A stretch of 64,000 bases of DNA from Sphingobium yanoikuyae (GTDB lineage Bacteria; Pseudomonadota; Alphaproteobacteria; Sphingomonadales; Sphingomonadaceae): the NCBI RefSeq assembly GCF_034424525.1, contig NZ_CP139979.1, positions 3,311,001-3,375,000 on the forward strand, written 5' to 3'. Positions 36,715 through 44,837 of the stretch are shown piece by piece. Numbering within the stretch: position 1 is the first letter of the stretch; each line of letters opens with the position of its first letter. A program made the position numbers and the translations under genes. Under the pieces are notes generated by a model. The model was not told the DNA's origin, did no database searches, and saw only the letters and a program-made list of their open reading frames with translations.

Positions 36715-37893
36715 ATGTCGAGCGCCGCCGTCAGGGGATTTTTCGCCACCGCCGCCATGGGTTTCGTCCTGTGCGCAGCCATCACCGCCCAAGCCGCGCC
36801 CGCCGACACCACGGCCGCGCTGGAGCCGGAAACGTCCGATGTCGTGACGATGGAGCCGCCCAAGCCCAACTGGTTCTTCGTCGACGGCGGATGGGACATG
36901 CCGGGCACCAGCATCTTCGACGGCGACAGCGGCAAGATGGTGGGCATGGTCGAAACCCGGCGCCTCGCTGACATGGCGATCGATCCGGCCGGCCAATATT
37001 ATTATGTCGCCGAAACCATCTGGTCAAAGGGCGATCGCGGCACGCGGCAGGACATGGTGTCGGTCTATGACACGCGCGAGCTGAAGCTGGTCACCGAAAT
37101 CACCATTCCCGACCGTATCCTGATCGGATCGCGCAAGAACAATTTCATCATCAGCGACGATAGCAAGACCGGCTTCGTCTATAATCTCAGCCCCGCTTCC
37201 TCGGTGAACATCGTCGATCTGGTGAAGCGCAAGTTCGTCGCCAATGTCGAAGTGCCGGGCTGCGCCAGCATGATGCCCAATCCGGGCGTCGGCTTTTCCG
37301 CGCTGTGCGCCGACGGATCGCTCGCCACCGTGAAGCTGACCGGCAGCAAGGCCGACATTACCCACAGCGCGCCCTTCTTCTCGGCCACCGACGATCCGAT
37401 CTTCGACAATTTCACCTATGACCGGAAGAAGAAGGAAACGACGTTCCTGAGCTACACCGGCCAGATCTGGACCGCGAAGCTCGGCCCGGCGCCGACCATC
37501 TCCGCCCCCTTCTCGATCCAGGCCGCCGCCGGCATCCGGCCGGGCGAAACCAAGCCACTGGAGCTGAACTGGTATCCGGGCGGGCGCCAGCCGATGGCGC
37601 TGCACCGCGCGACCGGCCATCTGTTCGTGCTGATGCACATGGGCGAATATTGGTCGCACAAGGCGTCCGGCACGGAAGTGTGGGAGGTCGATCTCGCCAC
37701 GCAGAAGGTGGTCAAGCGCCGCCCGCTGGAAGAGCCGATGAACAATATCGAGGTCACCCAGTCGGACAAGCCGCTGCTCATCATGGACGGCGAGAAGGGC
37801 ACGGCCCTCGTCATCGACCTCGCCACCTGGGAGGAAAAGCACAAGATCGAGAAGGCCGGCGGCAGCACCATCACGGTCGTGGACCCGTCCTGA
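36715..37893 (+). CDS. mauB: Amine dehydrogenase large (heavy) subunit
   Basis: 392 residues with a signal peptide (to about ITAQA). It is the seven-bladed beta-propeller heavy chain of TTQ-dependent methylamine or aromatic amine dehydrogenase: MEPPKPNWFFVDGGWDMPGT, FIISDDSKTGFVYNLSPASS, GCASMMPNPGVGFSALCADG, LNWYPGGRQPMALHRATGHL. It forms a heterotetramer with the MauA light chain in the periplasm and oxidises primary amines to aldehydes and ammonia. Methylamine versus aromatic amine preference cannot be told from the sequence alone. Confidence 0.93.
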   Translation: MSSAAVRGFFATAAMGFVLCAAITAQAAPADTTAALEPETSDVVTMEPPKPNWFFVDGGWDMPGTSIFDGDSGKMVGMVETRRLADMAIDPAGQYYYVAETIWSKGDRGTRQDMVSVYDTRELKLVTEITIPDRILIGSRKNNFIISDDSKTGFVYNLSPASSVNIVDLVKRKFVANVEVPGCASMMPNPGVGFSALCADGSLATVKLTGSKADITHSAPFFSATDDPIFDNFTYDRKKKETTFLSYTGQIWTAKLGPAPTISAPFSIQAAAGIRPGETKPLELNWYPGGRQPMALHRATGHLFVLMHMGEYWSHKASGTEVWEVDLATQKVVKRRPLEEPMNNIEVTQSDKPLLIMDGEKGTALVIDLATWEEKHKIEKAGGSTITVVDPS

Positions 37894-37895
37894 CC

Positions 37896-38429
37896 ATGAC
37901 ACTGGGTCTGGCGATCGCCGCGCTGGCGGCTGCCATCGGGATCGGCCTCATCCTGTTGCAGGCGGGCCTGTCGAAGTTGCGCCATCGCATCCTGTTGCCC
38001 GGCGTGATCGCCAATTACCGGCTGCTGCCGCCGGCGCTGGTGGCCCCCGCCGCCATCCTGCTGCCGCTGGCGGAGATCGCCATCGGCGCCACGCTGATCG
38101 CCGGCCTGGCTCCGGTGCCTGTGCTGCTTGCCATGCTGCTGCTTAGCCTCTTTGCCGGGGCGATGGCGATCAACATCGCGCGCGGGCGCAGCCATATCGA
38201 CTGCGGCTGCGGACGTTCTCAGTTACGCCATCCGATCGGCTGCCCGCTGGTGATCCGCAACCTGCTGCTGATCGCGCTGGTCGCGCCGCGCCTGCTGCCC
38301 GCCCCGCCGCTGTCCGCGCTGGACATTGCCACCGCGGCCGCTGGCGGCATCGCCCTGTTCCTCGCCTTCCATCTGCTCGGCGCCATCCTGGCGCTGATCG
38401 CCACGCCCGCCGCCGCCTACCGGAGATAG
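37896..38429 (+). CDS. mauE: Amine dehydrogenase accessory membrane protein MauE
   Basis: 177 residues, 4-5 membrane helices, MauE/DoxX-like. SHIDCGCGRSQLRHPIGCPLVIRN carries the cysteines expected of this family (DCGCG and GCP). MauE works with MauD in export and disulfide formation of the cysteine-rich light chain. It starts 2 bases after the mauB stop. Confidence 0.9.
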   Translation: MTLGLAIAALAAAIGIGLILLQAGLSKLRHRILLPGVIANYRLLPPALVAPAAILLPLAEIAIGATLIAGLAPVPVLLAMLLLSLFAGAMAINIARGRSHIDCGCGRSQLRHPIGCPLVIRNLLLIALVAPRLLPAPPLSALDIATAAAGGIALFLAFHLLGAILALIATPAAAYRR

Positions 38430-38436
38430 AAGACCT

Positions 38437-39039
38437 ATGCTGACCTCGCTCATCATCGCGCAGATCCTGTCCTGGGTCGCCATTTTCGCGCTCGGCATCG
38501 CCCTGCTGGCGGTCGCGCGGCAGGTCGGCGTGCTGCATATCCGCGTCGCGCCCGCCGGCGCACTCGCCACCAGCGGCGGCCCGGCGGTGGGCGACGCCAT
38601 CGTCAAGATCGATACCCGCACCATCGACGGCGCGCCCGTCACGATCGGCGGCCATGCCCATGGCACGGCGCTGCGCCTCTTGATGTTCGTCTCCGCCCAA
38701 TGCCCGCTGTGCAAGAATATCATCCCGATGGCCAAATCCTTCGCGCGGGACGAGCGGGTCGCGCTGACCTTCGTGGGCGACGATGATGTCGCCGCCCAGC
38801 GCGCGATGATCGCCCAGCACGGGCTGGAGGGCCATGCCTTCGTCAACGGGCCGGAGGCGGGCCAGGCCTATGGCGTCGCCAAGCTGCCCTTCGCCGTGCT
38901 GCTCGATGCCGAGGGCACCATCCTGTCCAAGGGGCTGGTCAACAGCCGCGAGCATCTCGAAAGCCTGGTCGTCGCCCATGAAATGGGGATCGCCACGGTG
39001 CAGGATTATATCGGTTCGCTCAAAGCCCAGGCGGCCTGA
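38437..39039 (+). CDS. mauD: Amine dehydrogenase accessory protein MauD
   Basis: 200 residues: N-terminal membrane anchor (residues 5-27) and a thioredoxin-like domain with the redox motif CPLCKN in MFVSAQCPLCKNIIPMAKSF. It is probably the periplasmic disulfide oxidoreductase or isomerase that sets the six disulfides of the light chain. It begins 7 bases after mauE. Confidence 0.92.
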   Translation: MLTSLIIAQILSWVAIFALGIALLAVARQVGVLHIRVAPAGALATSGGPAVGDAIVKIDTRTIDGAPVTIGGHAHGTALRLLMFVSAQCPLCKNIIPMAKSFARDERVALTFVGDDDVAAQRAMIAQHGLEGHAFVNGPEAGQAYGVAKLPFAVLLDAEGTILSKGLVNSREHLESLVVAHEMGIATVQDYIGSLKAQAA

Positions 39040-39065
39040 TCGCAAGTTCAAAGGGGGTCCGTGAC

Positions 39066-39611
39066 ATGAAGAAGTTCGACGCCGACGCCATGGGGGAAAA
39101 GCTGCTGCGACGCCTCGCCGGGGGGACATCCCGCCGCTCGATGCTCTCGCGCCTGGGGGCCGCCCTGGTCGCTGCGCCCGCCTTCCCGCTGCTGCCGGTC
39201 AGCCGCGCCGAAGCGGCCAAGCCCGACCGCTCGCCCGAGGCCAAGACCGCCTTTGCCCGCACCGCGCAAAGCAAGGACGAAACCAAGTGCGACTATTGGC
39301 GCTATTGCGCGATCGACGGCGCGCTCTGCACCTGTTGCGGCGGCGGCATCCACAGCTGCCCGGCGGGTTCGGAGCCCTCGCCCGTCTCCTGGGTCGGCAC
39401 CTGCATCAACCCGGACGACGGCAAGGCCTATCTGATCGCCTATCGCGACTGTTGCGGCAAGCCGGCCTGCGGCCAGTGCGGCTGCGACAATACCGACCGC
39501 GAGACCCAGCTCTACATGCCCCAGCTCAACAATGACGTGATCTGGTGCTTCGGCACCAGCAGCATGGAATATCATTGTTCGACCGCCGTGCTGGTCGGCG
39601 CGGCGAGTTGA
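39066..39611 (+). CDS. mauA: Amine dehydrogenase light subunit, TTQ-bearing
   Basis: 181 residues. Tat-type signal TSRRSMLSRLGAALVAAPAF ends near SRAEA. The mature part matches light chains with conserved cysteines (KCDYWRYC, DCCGKPACGQCGCDN, IWCFG). The TTQ-forming tryptophans align with W109 (SWVGTC) and W160 (VIWCFG), and the catalytic Asp with D128 (YRDCC). All key residues for the cofactor are present. Confidence 0.95.
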   Translation: MKKFDADAMGEKLLRRLAGGTSRRSMLSRLGAALVAAPAFPLLPVSRAEAAKPDRSPEAKTAFARTAQSKDETKCDYWRYCAIDGALCTCCGGGIHSCPAGSEPSPVSWVGTCINPDDGKAYLIAYRDCCGKPACGQCGCDNTDRETQLYMPQLNNDVIWCFGTSSMEYHCSTAVLVGAAS

Positions 39612-39623
39612 GGCGAGCAGGGC

Positions 39624-40136
39624 ATGCGGCATGCGCTGCTGATCGGATCGCTGGCGCTGCTCGGCGCGGTCGGCATCGGCCGCGCCGCCCTGCCGCCGAT
39701 GGGGCTGTTGCCCAGCGCGATCACCGATCCCGATCTCGCCCGGTCCGATTATGTCGAAAATTGCGGCGGCTGCCACGGGGTGCAGGGCAGCGCCGCGCCT
39801 GCGGCCCTGCCCGAACTGCGCGGCCGGGTCGGCTGGTTCCTCTGCACGCCGGAAACCCGCGCCTATCTCATCCGCCTGCCCAATGTCGCGCTCAGCCGGA
39901 TCAAGGATAATCAGCAGCTCGCCGACATGATGAACTTCGTCGTCTTCGGCCTGGGCGGCGGCAGCGTGCCGCAGGGCAGCACGCCCTTCACCGCCGAGGA
40001 AGTCGCCCATGAACGGCGCTTCGCCCTGTCCGCCGCCTCGCTGACCGCCGAACGCGCCCGCCATGTCGAAACCGCGATCCGCAAATGCCATGCGCCAGCC
40101 TCGCTCAGGCAGATGTTCCCGTCTGCAGGGCGATAG
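39624..40136 (+). CDS. Mono-heme cytochrome c of the amine dehydrogenase operon
   Basis: 170 residues, signal-like N-terminus MRHALLIGSLALLGAVGIG. Heme motif ENCGGCHGVQG; the MADMMNFVV-like segment could supply the Met ligand. It ends with PFTAEEVAHERR and a late Cys (RKCHAP). It starts 12 bases after mauA and probably accepts electrons from the TTQ enzyme in place of amicyanin. It shares tail features with the cytochrome at 33967-34446. Confidence 0.85.
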   Translation: MRHALLIGSLALLGAVGIGRAALPPMGLLPSAITDPDLARSDYVENCGGCHGVQGSAAPAALPELRGRVGWFLCTPETRAYLIRLPNVALSRIKDNQQLADMMNFVVFGLGGGSVPQGSTPFTAEEVAHERRFALSAASLTAERARHVETAIRKCHAPASLRQMFPSAGR

Positions 40137-40452
40137 CGCTGCCACGGGCATCGCTGTCCTACACGCCGCTTTTCTGATCTATCCCTCGCCATGCGACAGA
40201 GGCTGTTCCCCCTCGCCCAACCCGGCCGCCCGGCGCGTGGCAGGCGCCTATGTGGCGCGCGGCTGTCGCGTCACAGGCGCGCGACAGGGGCAAGGGCGAC
40301 GCGCGTCAATGCCCCTCCCCCCGCCACCCCCGGCGCGGCACAGGCGCGTTACCGACGCGTTACAGGTGCGCGACAGGCGCAAATGGCCCCGATAGGCCGT
40401 TTACACTGTGAACTTCGGCAGACGCGCGCCCGATCGCGGGCGCCGCCATGCT
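40137..40452. other. 316-base gap with GC-rich ACAGG repeats
   Basis: No credible gene. An imperfect 16-base direct repeat ACAGGCGCGCGACAGG (40273-40288) and ACAGGTGCGCGACAGG (40362-40377) contains ACAGG units 11 bases apart, with another ACAGG at 40340-40344. A GTTTACA-C-TGTGAAC-like palindrome lies at 40399-40413. It separates two converging units (amine dehydrogenase and a TonB receptor). Confidence 0.45.
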
Positions 40453-42783
40453 TCAGAATTTCGCCTTCACCCCGGCATACCAGCGGCGCGGCGCACCCGC
40501 GCCATAGGCCCTGGGATCACTCGCCCCCGGCGCCTCCTCCAGTTCGATCTCGTCCACTTCGGTAAAGGTGCCGAAGGTCGCATAATGGCGGTCAAACAGG
40601 TTGCGGACCTCGCCGAACAGGGTGACACCGGGAATGATGTCGATGCCGGCGCGGATATTGGCGATCAGATAGCCGGGCACCCTGGCATTCTGGTTCGCCT
40701 CGTCGCCGACCAGATATTGGCCCGACCGGGCAATCAGGTCGCCGCCAACCGACCAACGGCGCTGGCCGCCCAAGGTGCCAGCATAATCCAGCGTCAAGGT
40801 CGCACTATGGCGAGGGATACCGGGCAGGCGATCGCCCTTGCGAACGTCGATCGTGCTGTCGTCATTCGCCTCGGGATTGGCCGGGCTGCTGAGTTCCAGC
40901 GCGCTGCGATAGGTCGCATCGGTAAAGGCATAGCTCAGGCCCGCACTAAAGCCACCCCGCGCCGCCTTGACCGACGCCTCGACACCCTGGCGCCGGGTCT
41001 TGCCGATATTCTGGAAATAGGCCCGGCCGCGAATGTCCGACGCGATATATTGGATGTCATCATGATTGCCGGTGCGATAGGCCGAGAGCAGCCAGTCGGC
41101 GGTCCATCCCCCGACGGCGAAGCGGCCCGAACCGCCCGCCTCCCAGCTTTTCGCCACCACCTGCTTGAGCGGCGGATCGGCGATGAAGAAATTGGTGAGG
41201 CTGCATGGCGCATTCTCGTCGGCGCAGGACAATTCCGCCGGGGTCGGCGCGCGGTTGGTCTCGGCATAGCCGGCCCGCAGCGACAGCCCGTCCGAAACCC
41301 GATAGTCCAGCTCCGCGCCGGGGTTCAGTCGCTGGAACCGATGCCGCCCGTTCAGCGCCGTGCCGATCTGGTCGACCAGTTCGATCCGCGCATGGTTCCA
41401 GCGCAGCCCCAGTTCCGCCGTCAGCCCCGGCGCCAGCGGCAACCGGTCCTGCACGAACATACCCCAATAATCGCTATGCGCGACCAGCCCGACCGGCGCG
41501 ATTGCCCCATCCGGCTGGACGATGATCGATCCCAGCCCCTCGACGCTGCGCTCGTCCGTCATCGCGCCCAGTTCGGTCGATGTGTCGAAACGGGTGCGGC
41601 TCGTGTCGTAGCTCATGCCGATCGCAAAATGATTGGTCCCGCCCATCAGCGCGCGATCGTCGATCAACTGCACCAGCGCGCCCATCGCATCGGTCCGCGT
41701 CCGCCCCCGATTGAGCACGCCATAGCCTTCGCCTCCCAGGCTGTCGGCAATGGCATTGCCGTTCGCGTCGGTCAGGACCGACTGCGCCTCATCCTCATCA
41801 TCGCCCCCCACCGTCTCCAGGCACAGCAGCCCGGCGTCATCCTCATCCTCGCACCCTTCGATATCGGCAGCATCGCCATTGACCGTGCGCAGGGTCAGCC
41901 GCTGGGCATAGAGCGTTCCCTCGATCCGGGTCGTGTCGGAAAGCGCGACCCAGGGGTGCAGGCTGATCCGGCCATAGCGGCTGCGACTATTATCGGGCCA
42001 GGTGAAGACGGCGCGCCGGTCCGCTGCCAGCAGTTCGACCGGCGATACGCCATTGCCGGTCAGGTTGGTCTTTGCCCCGACCAGCTTCATGTGCAGCCCG
42101 CCCTTCTCCGTGTCGAAGCCCAGGTCGGCATAGCCATTATAGAGATGCGACGGGCTATGATCCCGCCATCCATCGTCATGACTATATTGGAAAGCACCGA
42201 ACGCACTGAAATTGCCGCGCGCAAAGCCGCCGGCGATGCTCGCCTCGGCATAGCCGAAACGGCCGCCGGTTATGCTCGCCTCCAGCCCCGGATCGCTGCG
42301 CCCGTCCTTCGTCTCCAGCAGGATCGCCCCGCCCAGCGCATTGAGGCCATAGACCGGGCTGGCGTCGAGCAGGCTCAGCTTGCGGATCGCCGCCTCGGGG
42401 ATCAGGTCGAACTGGACGGTATCGCCGAACGGCTGGTTGAAACGGGCACCGTCCATATAGACGGCCAGCCCCTGCGCCTGCCCCTGCAACGGCGAGGCGA
42501 CGAAGCCGCGATAGAGAAGATTGGGCTGCCAGGGGTTATTCTGCGCGTCCTGCAGCGTGATGCCGGCGATATTGCGGGTCAGCGCGCCGAGCAGGTCGGG
42601 CGTGCCGCCAATGCCGATATCCCGGCCGGAAATGGACAGCGCATCATCGACATCGATCGCCCCGCCCGGCGCCGTGACGATGATCGTCTGTGCCGGGCCA
42701 GCATCGGGCTCTTCCGCCCATGCCAGCGCCGGTATCAGCGCCGCGCCTGCCAGACCCGCGCAAAGCCAGCCCCTGCCCCGCAT
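40453..42783 (-). CDS. TonB-dependent receptor of the PQQ dehydrogenase region
   Basis: 776 residues. Signal peptide to AWAEE; TonB-box-like TIIVTAPGG; plug with YRGFVASPLQGQAQGLAVYM and LDASPVYGLNALGGAILLET; barrel ending YAGVKAKF. An acidic loop at about residues 304-339 (GDAADIEGCEDEDDAG and GGDDEDEA) has two Cys, a feature also seen in related receptors. A variant of the PQQ-region motif lies 58 bases before its ATG. Possible cargo: lanthanide chelate, other metal chelate or PQQ. Only context supports this. Confidence 0.88.
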   Translation of the reverse strand: MRGRGWLCAGLAGAALIPALAWAEEPDAGPAQTIIVTAPGGAIDVDDALSISGRDIGIGGTPDLLGALTRNIAGITLQDAQNNPWQPNLLYRGFVASPLQGQAQGLAVYMDGARFNQPFGDTVQFDLIPEAAIRKLSLLDASPVYGLNALGGAILLETKDGRSDPGLEASITGGRFGYAEASIAGGFARGNFSAFGAFQYSHDDGWRDHSPSHLYNGYADLGFDTEKGGLHMKLVGAKTNLTGNGVSPVELLAADRRAVFTWPDNSRSRYGRISLHPWVALSDTTRIEGTLYAQRLTLRTVNGDAADIEGCEDEDDAGLLCLETVGGDDEDEAQSVLTDANGNAIADSLGGEGYGVLNRGRTRTDAMGALVQLIDDRALMGGTNHFAIGMSYDTSRTRFDTSTELGAMTDERSVEGLGSIIVQPDGAIAPVGLVAHSDYWGMFVQDRLPLAPGLTAELGLRWNHARIELVDQIGTALNGRHRFQRLNPGAELDYRVSDGLSLRAGYAETNRAPTPAELSCADENAPCSLTNFFIADPPLKQVVAKSWEAGGSGRFAVGGWTADWLLSAYRTGNHDDIQYIASDIRGRAYFQNIGKTRRQGVEASVKAARGGFSAGLSYAFTDATYRSALELSSPANPEANDDSTIDVRKGDRLPGIPRHSATLTLDYAGTLGGQRRWSVGGDLIARSGQYLVGDEANQNARVPGYLIANIRAGIDIIPGVTLFGEVRNLFDRHYATFGTFTEVDEIELEEAPGASDPRAYGAGAPRRWYAGVKAKF

Positions 42784-42840
42784 ATTCCTCTCCCATCTCT
42801 ATTTATGAAAAGGACGCTAGGGAGGGCTGGCCATCGCCTC

Positions 42841-42853
42841 CATTATACCTTGG
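42841..42853 (-). promoter_or_regulatory. PQQ-region motif, weak copy (TonB receptor 1)
   Basis: On the minus strand reads CCAAGGTATAATG, 58 bases before the receptor ATG. It matches the consensus CCAANGKCCAATK except for AT in place of CC in the second half. It is preceded by ACC as in the alcohol dehydrogenase copy. Confidence 0.4.
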
Positions 42854-42867
42854 GTCGCATGCGACAA

Positions 42868-44826
42868 TCAGGCCGCGACCCCGGCGCGGCTGCGCACCAG
42901 GTCCGCGACCACGCTCGGGTCGGCCAGCGTGCTAACATCGCCCAGCGCCTGCGCCGACACCTCGCCTTCGGCGATCTTGCGCAATATGCGGCGCATGATC
43001 TTGCCCGATCGTGTCTTGGGCAGGCCCGGCGCGAACTGGATCACGTCGGGCGTGGCGATCGGCCCGATCTCGCTGCGCACCCATTGGGTCAGGGTTCGGC
43101 GCAAATCCTCGCTCGGTTCCTCGCCCACATTCAGTGTGACATAGGCATAGATGCCCTGCCCCTTGATGTCGTGCGGCATGCCGACCACCGCCGCCTCCGC
43201 CACGGTCGCATGCAGCACCAGCGCGCTCTCGACCTCGGCCGTGCCCATGCGATGGCCCGACACGTTGATGACATCGTCGACCCGGCCGGTGATCCAGTAA
43301 TAGCCGTCCTCGTCCCGCCGTGCGCCGTCGCCGGTGGTATATTTGCCGGGAAAAGTGGTGAAATAGGTCTGGAAGAAGCGCTCATGATCGTTCCAGACGG
43401 TGCGCATCTGCCCGGGCCAGGACCGGGCGATCACCAGATTGCCCTCGCTCGCGCCATCCTGCACCGCGCCTTCGCCATCGACGATCTGCGCCTCGACGCC
43501 GGGCATGGGGAAGGTCGCGCTGCCGGGCTTCAGGTCAGTGGCGCCTGGCATCGGCGCGATCATCGCGCCGCCAGTCTCGGTCTGCCACCAAGTGTCGATG
43601 ATCGGGCAGCGTCCCTCGCCCGCAACGCCATGATACCAGCGCCAGGCTTCGGGATTGATCGGCTCGCCGACGCTGCCCAGCAATTGGAGCGACGCACGGC
43701 TGGTCTTCGCGACATGATGGTCGCCCTCCTTCATCAGCGCGCGCAGCACGGTCGGCGCGGTGAAGAGGGTGTGGACCTGATGTCGGTCGACCACCTCCCA
43801 GATGCGGCTGGGCGTCGGCCAGCTCGGCAGGCCTTCATACATCAGCGTCGTCGCGCCATTGGCCAGCGGACCATAAACGATATAGCTGTGCCCCGTGACC
43901 CAGCCGACATCGGCCGCGCACCACCAGACGTCACCCGGCCGATAGTCGAAGCAGAGCGCGTGGGTGAGGCTGGCCCAGAGCAGATAGCCGCCGCTCGAAT
44001 GGACCACGCCCTTGGGCTTGCCGGTGGAGCCGGAGGTATAGAGCAGGAACAGCGGGTCTTCCGCATTCATCACCTCGGCCGGACAATCGGGCGCGACGCC
44101 GGCCATCGCCTCGTCATACCAGCTGTCGCGGCCCGGCTGCATCGCCACCGCCCCGCCGGTTGCGCGCACCACCAATACGCGGCGCACGCTGGTGCAATGG
44201 TCGAGCGCCAGCGCCGCGTCGACATTGGCCTTGAGCGGCACGCGCTTGCCGCCGCGCCGGCCCTCGTCGGCAGTGACGACGATGCTGGAATCGCAATCGG
44301 TGATGCGGCCTGCCAGCGCCTCGGGCGAAAAGCCGCCGAACACGACGCTGTGGATCGCGCCGATCCGGGCGCAGGCGAGCAGTGCCATTGCCGCCTCCGG
44401 GATCATCGGCATATAGATGGTGATGCGGTCGCCCCGGCGTGCGCCAGCATCCTTGAGCACATTGGCGAAGCGGCAGACCTCGGCATGCAATTCACGATAG
44501 GTCAGGCTACGCGGCGCTTCAGACGGATCATCGGGTTCCCAGAGGATCGCGGTAACGTCGCCCCGCTCGGCCAAATGCCGGTCGAGGCAATTGGCCGACA
44601 CGTTGAGCGTGCCGTCGGCGAACCACTGGATGCCGAAATCCGCTTCGTCGAAGCTGCTGTCCGACGCGCGGGTCGGCGGCGTGATCCAGTCCAGCCGCTG
44701 CGCCTGTTCCAGCCAATAGGCATCGCCGTCATCAAGCGACCGGCGATAATCGGCGGCGCGCGCCGTCTGATTCATGCGGGCATGGGCCGCCCAGTCGGCA
44801 GGTATCGGAAACAGGTCTTCGGACAT
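42868..44826 (-). CDS. acsA: Acetyl-CoA synthetase
   Basis: 652 residues from ATG 44826 ([20 protein letters not shown]). ATP-dependent acetate:CoA ligase with [11 protein letters not shown] (AMP/ATP binding), [36 protein letters not shown] and the C-terminal [12 protein letters not shown] with the acetylatable Lys. It starts 11 bases after the upstream TonB receptor stop, so the two are one transcript. It would feed acetate made from ethanol into acetyl-CoA. Confidence 0.96.
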   Translation of the reverse strand: MSEDLFPIPADWAAHARMNQTARAADYRRSLDDGDAYWLEQAQRLDWITPPTRASDSSFDEADFGIQWFADGTLNVSANCLDRHLAERGDVTAILWEPDDPSEAPRSLTYRELHAEVCRFANVLKDAGARRGDRITIYMPMIPEAAMALLACARIGAIHSVVFGGFSPEALAGRITDCDSSIVVTADEGRRGGKRVPLKANVDAALALDHCTSVRRVLVVRATGGAVAMQPGRDSWYDEAMAGVAPDCPAEVMNAEDPLFLLYTSGSTGKPKGVVHSSGGYLLWASLTHALCFDYRPGDVWWCAADVGWVTGHSYIVYGPLANGATTLMYEGLPSWPTPSRIWEVVDRHQVHTLFTAPTVLRALMKEGDHHVAKTSRASLQLLGSVGEPINPEAWRWYHGVAGEGRCPIIDTWWQTETGGAMIAPMPGATDLKPGSATFPMPGVEAQIVDGEGAVQDGASEGNLVIARSWPGQMRTVWNDHERFFQTYFTTFPGKYTTGDGARRDEDGYYWITGRVDDVINVSGHRMGTAEVESALVLHATVAEAAVVGMPHDIKGQGIYAYVTLNVGEEPSEDLRRTLTQWVRSEIGPIATPDVIQFAPGLPKTRSGKIMRRILRKIAEGEVSAQALGDVSTLADPSVVADLVRSRAGVAA

Positions 44827-44837
44827 GATGGCTCCCT

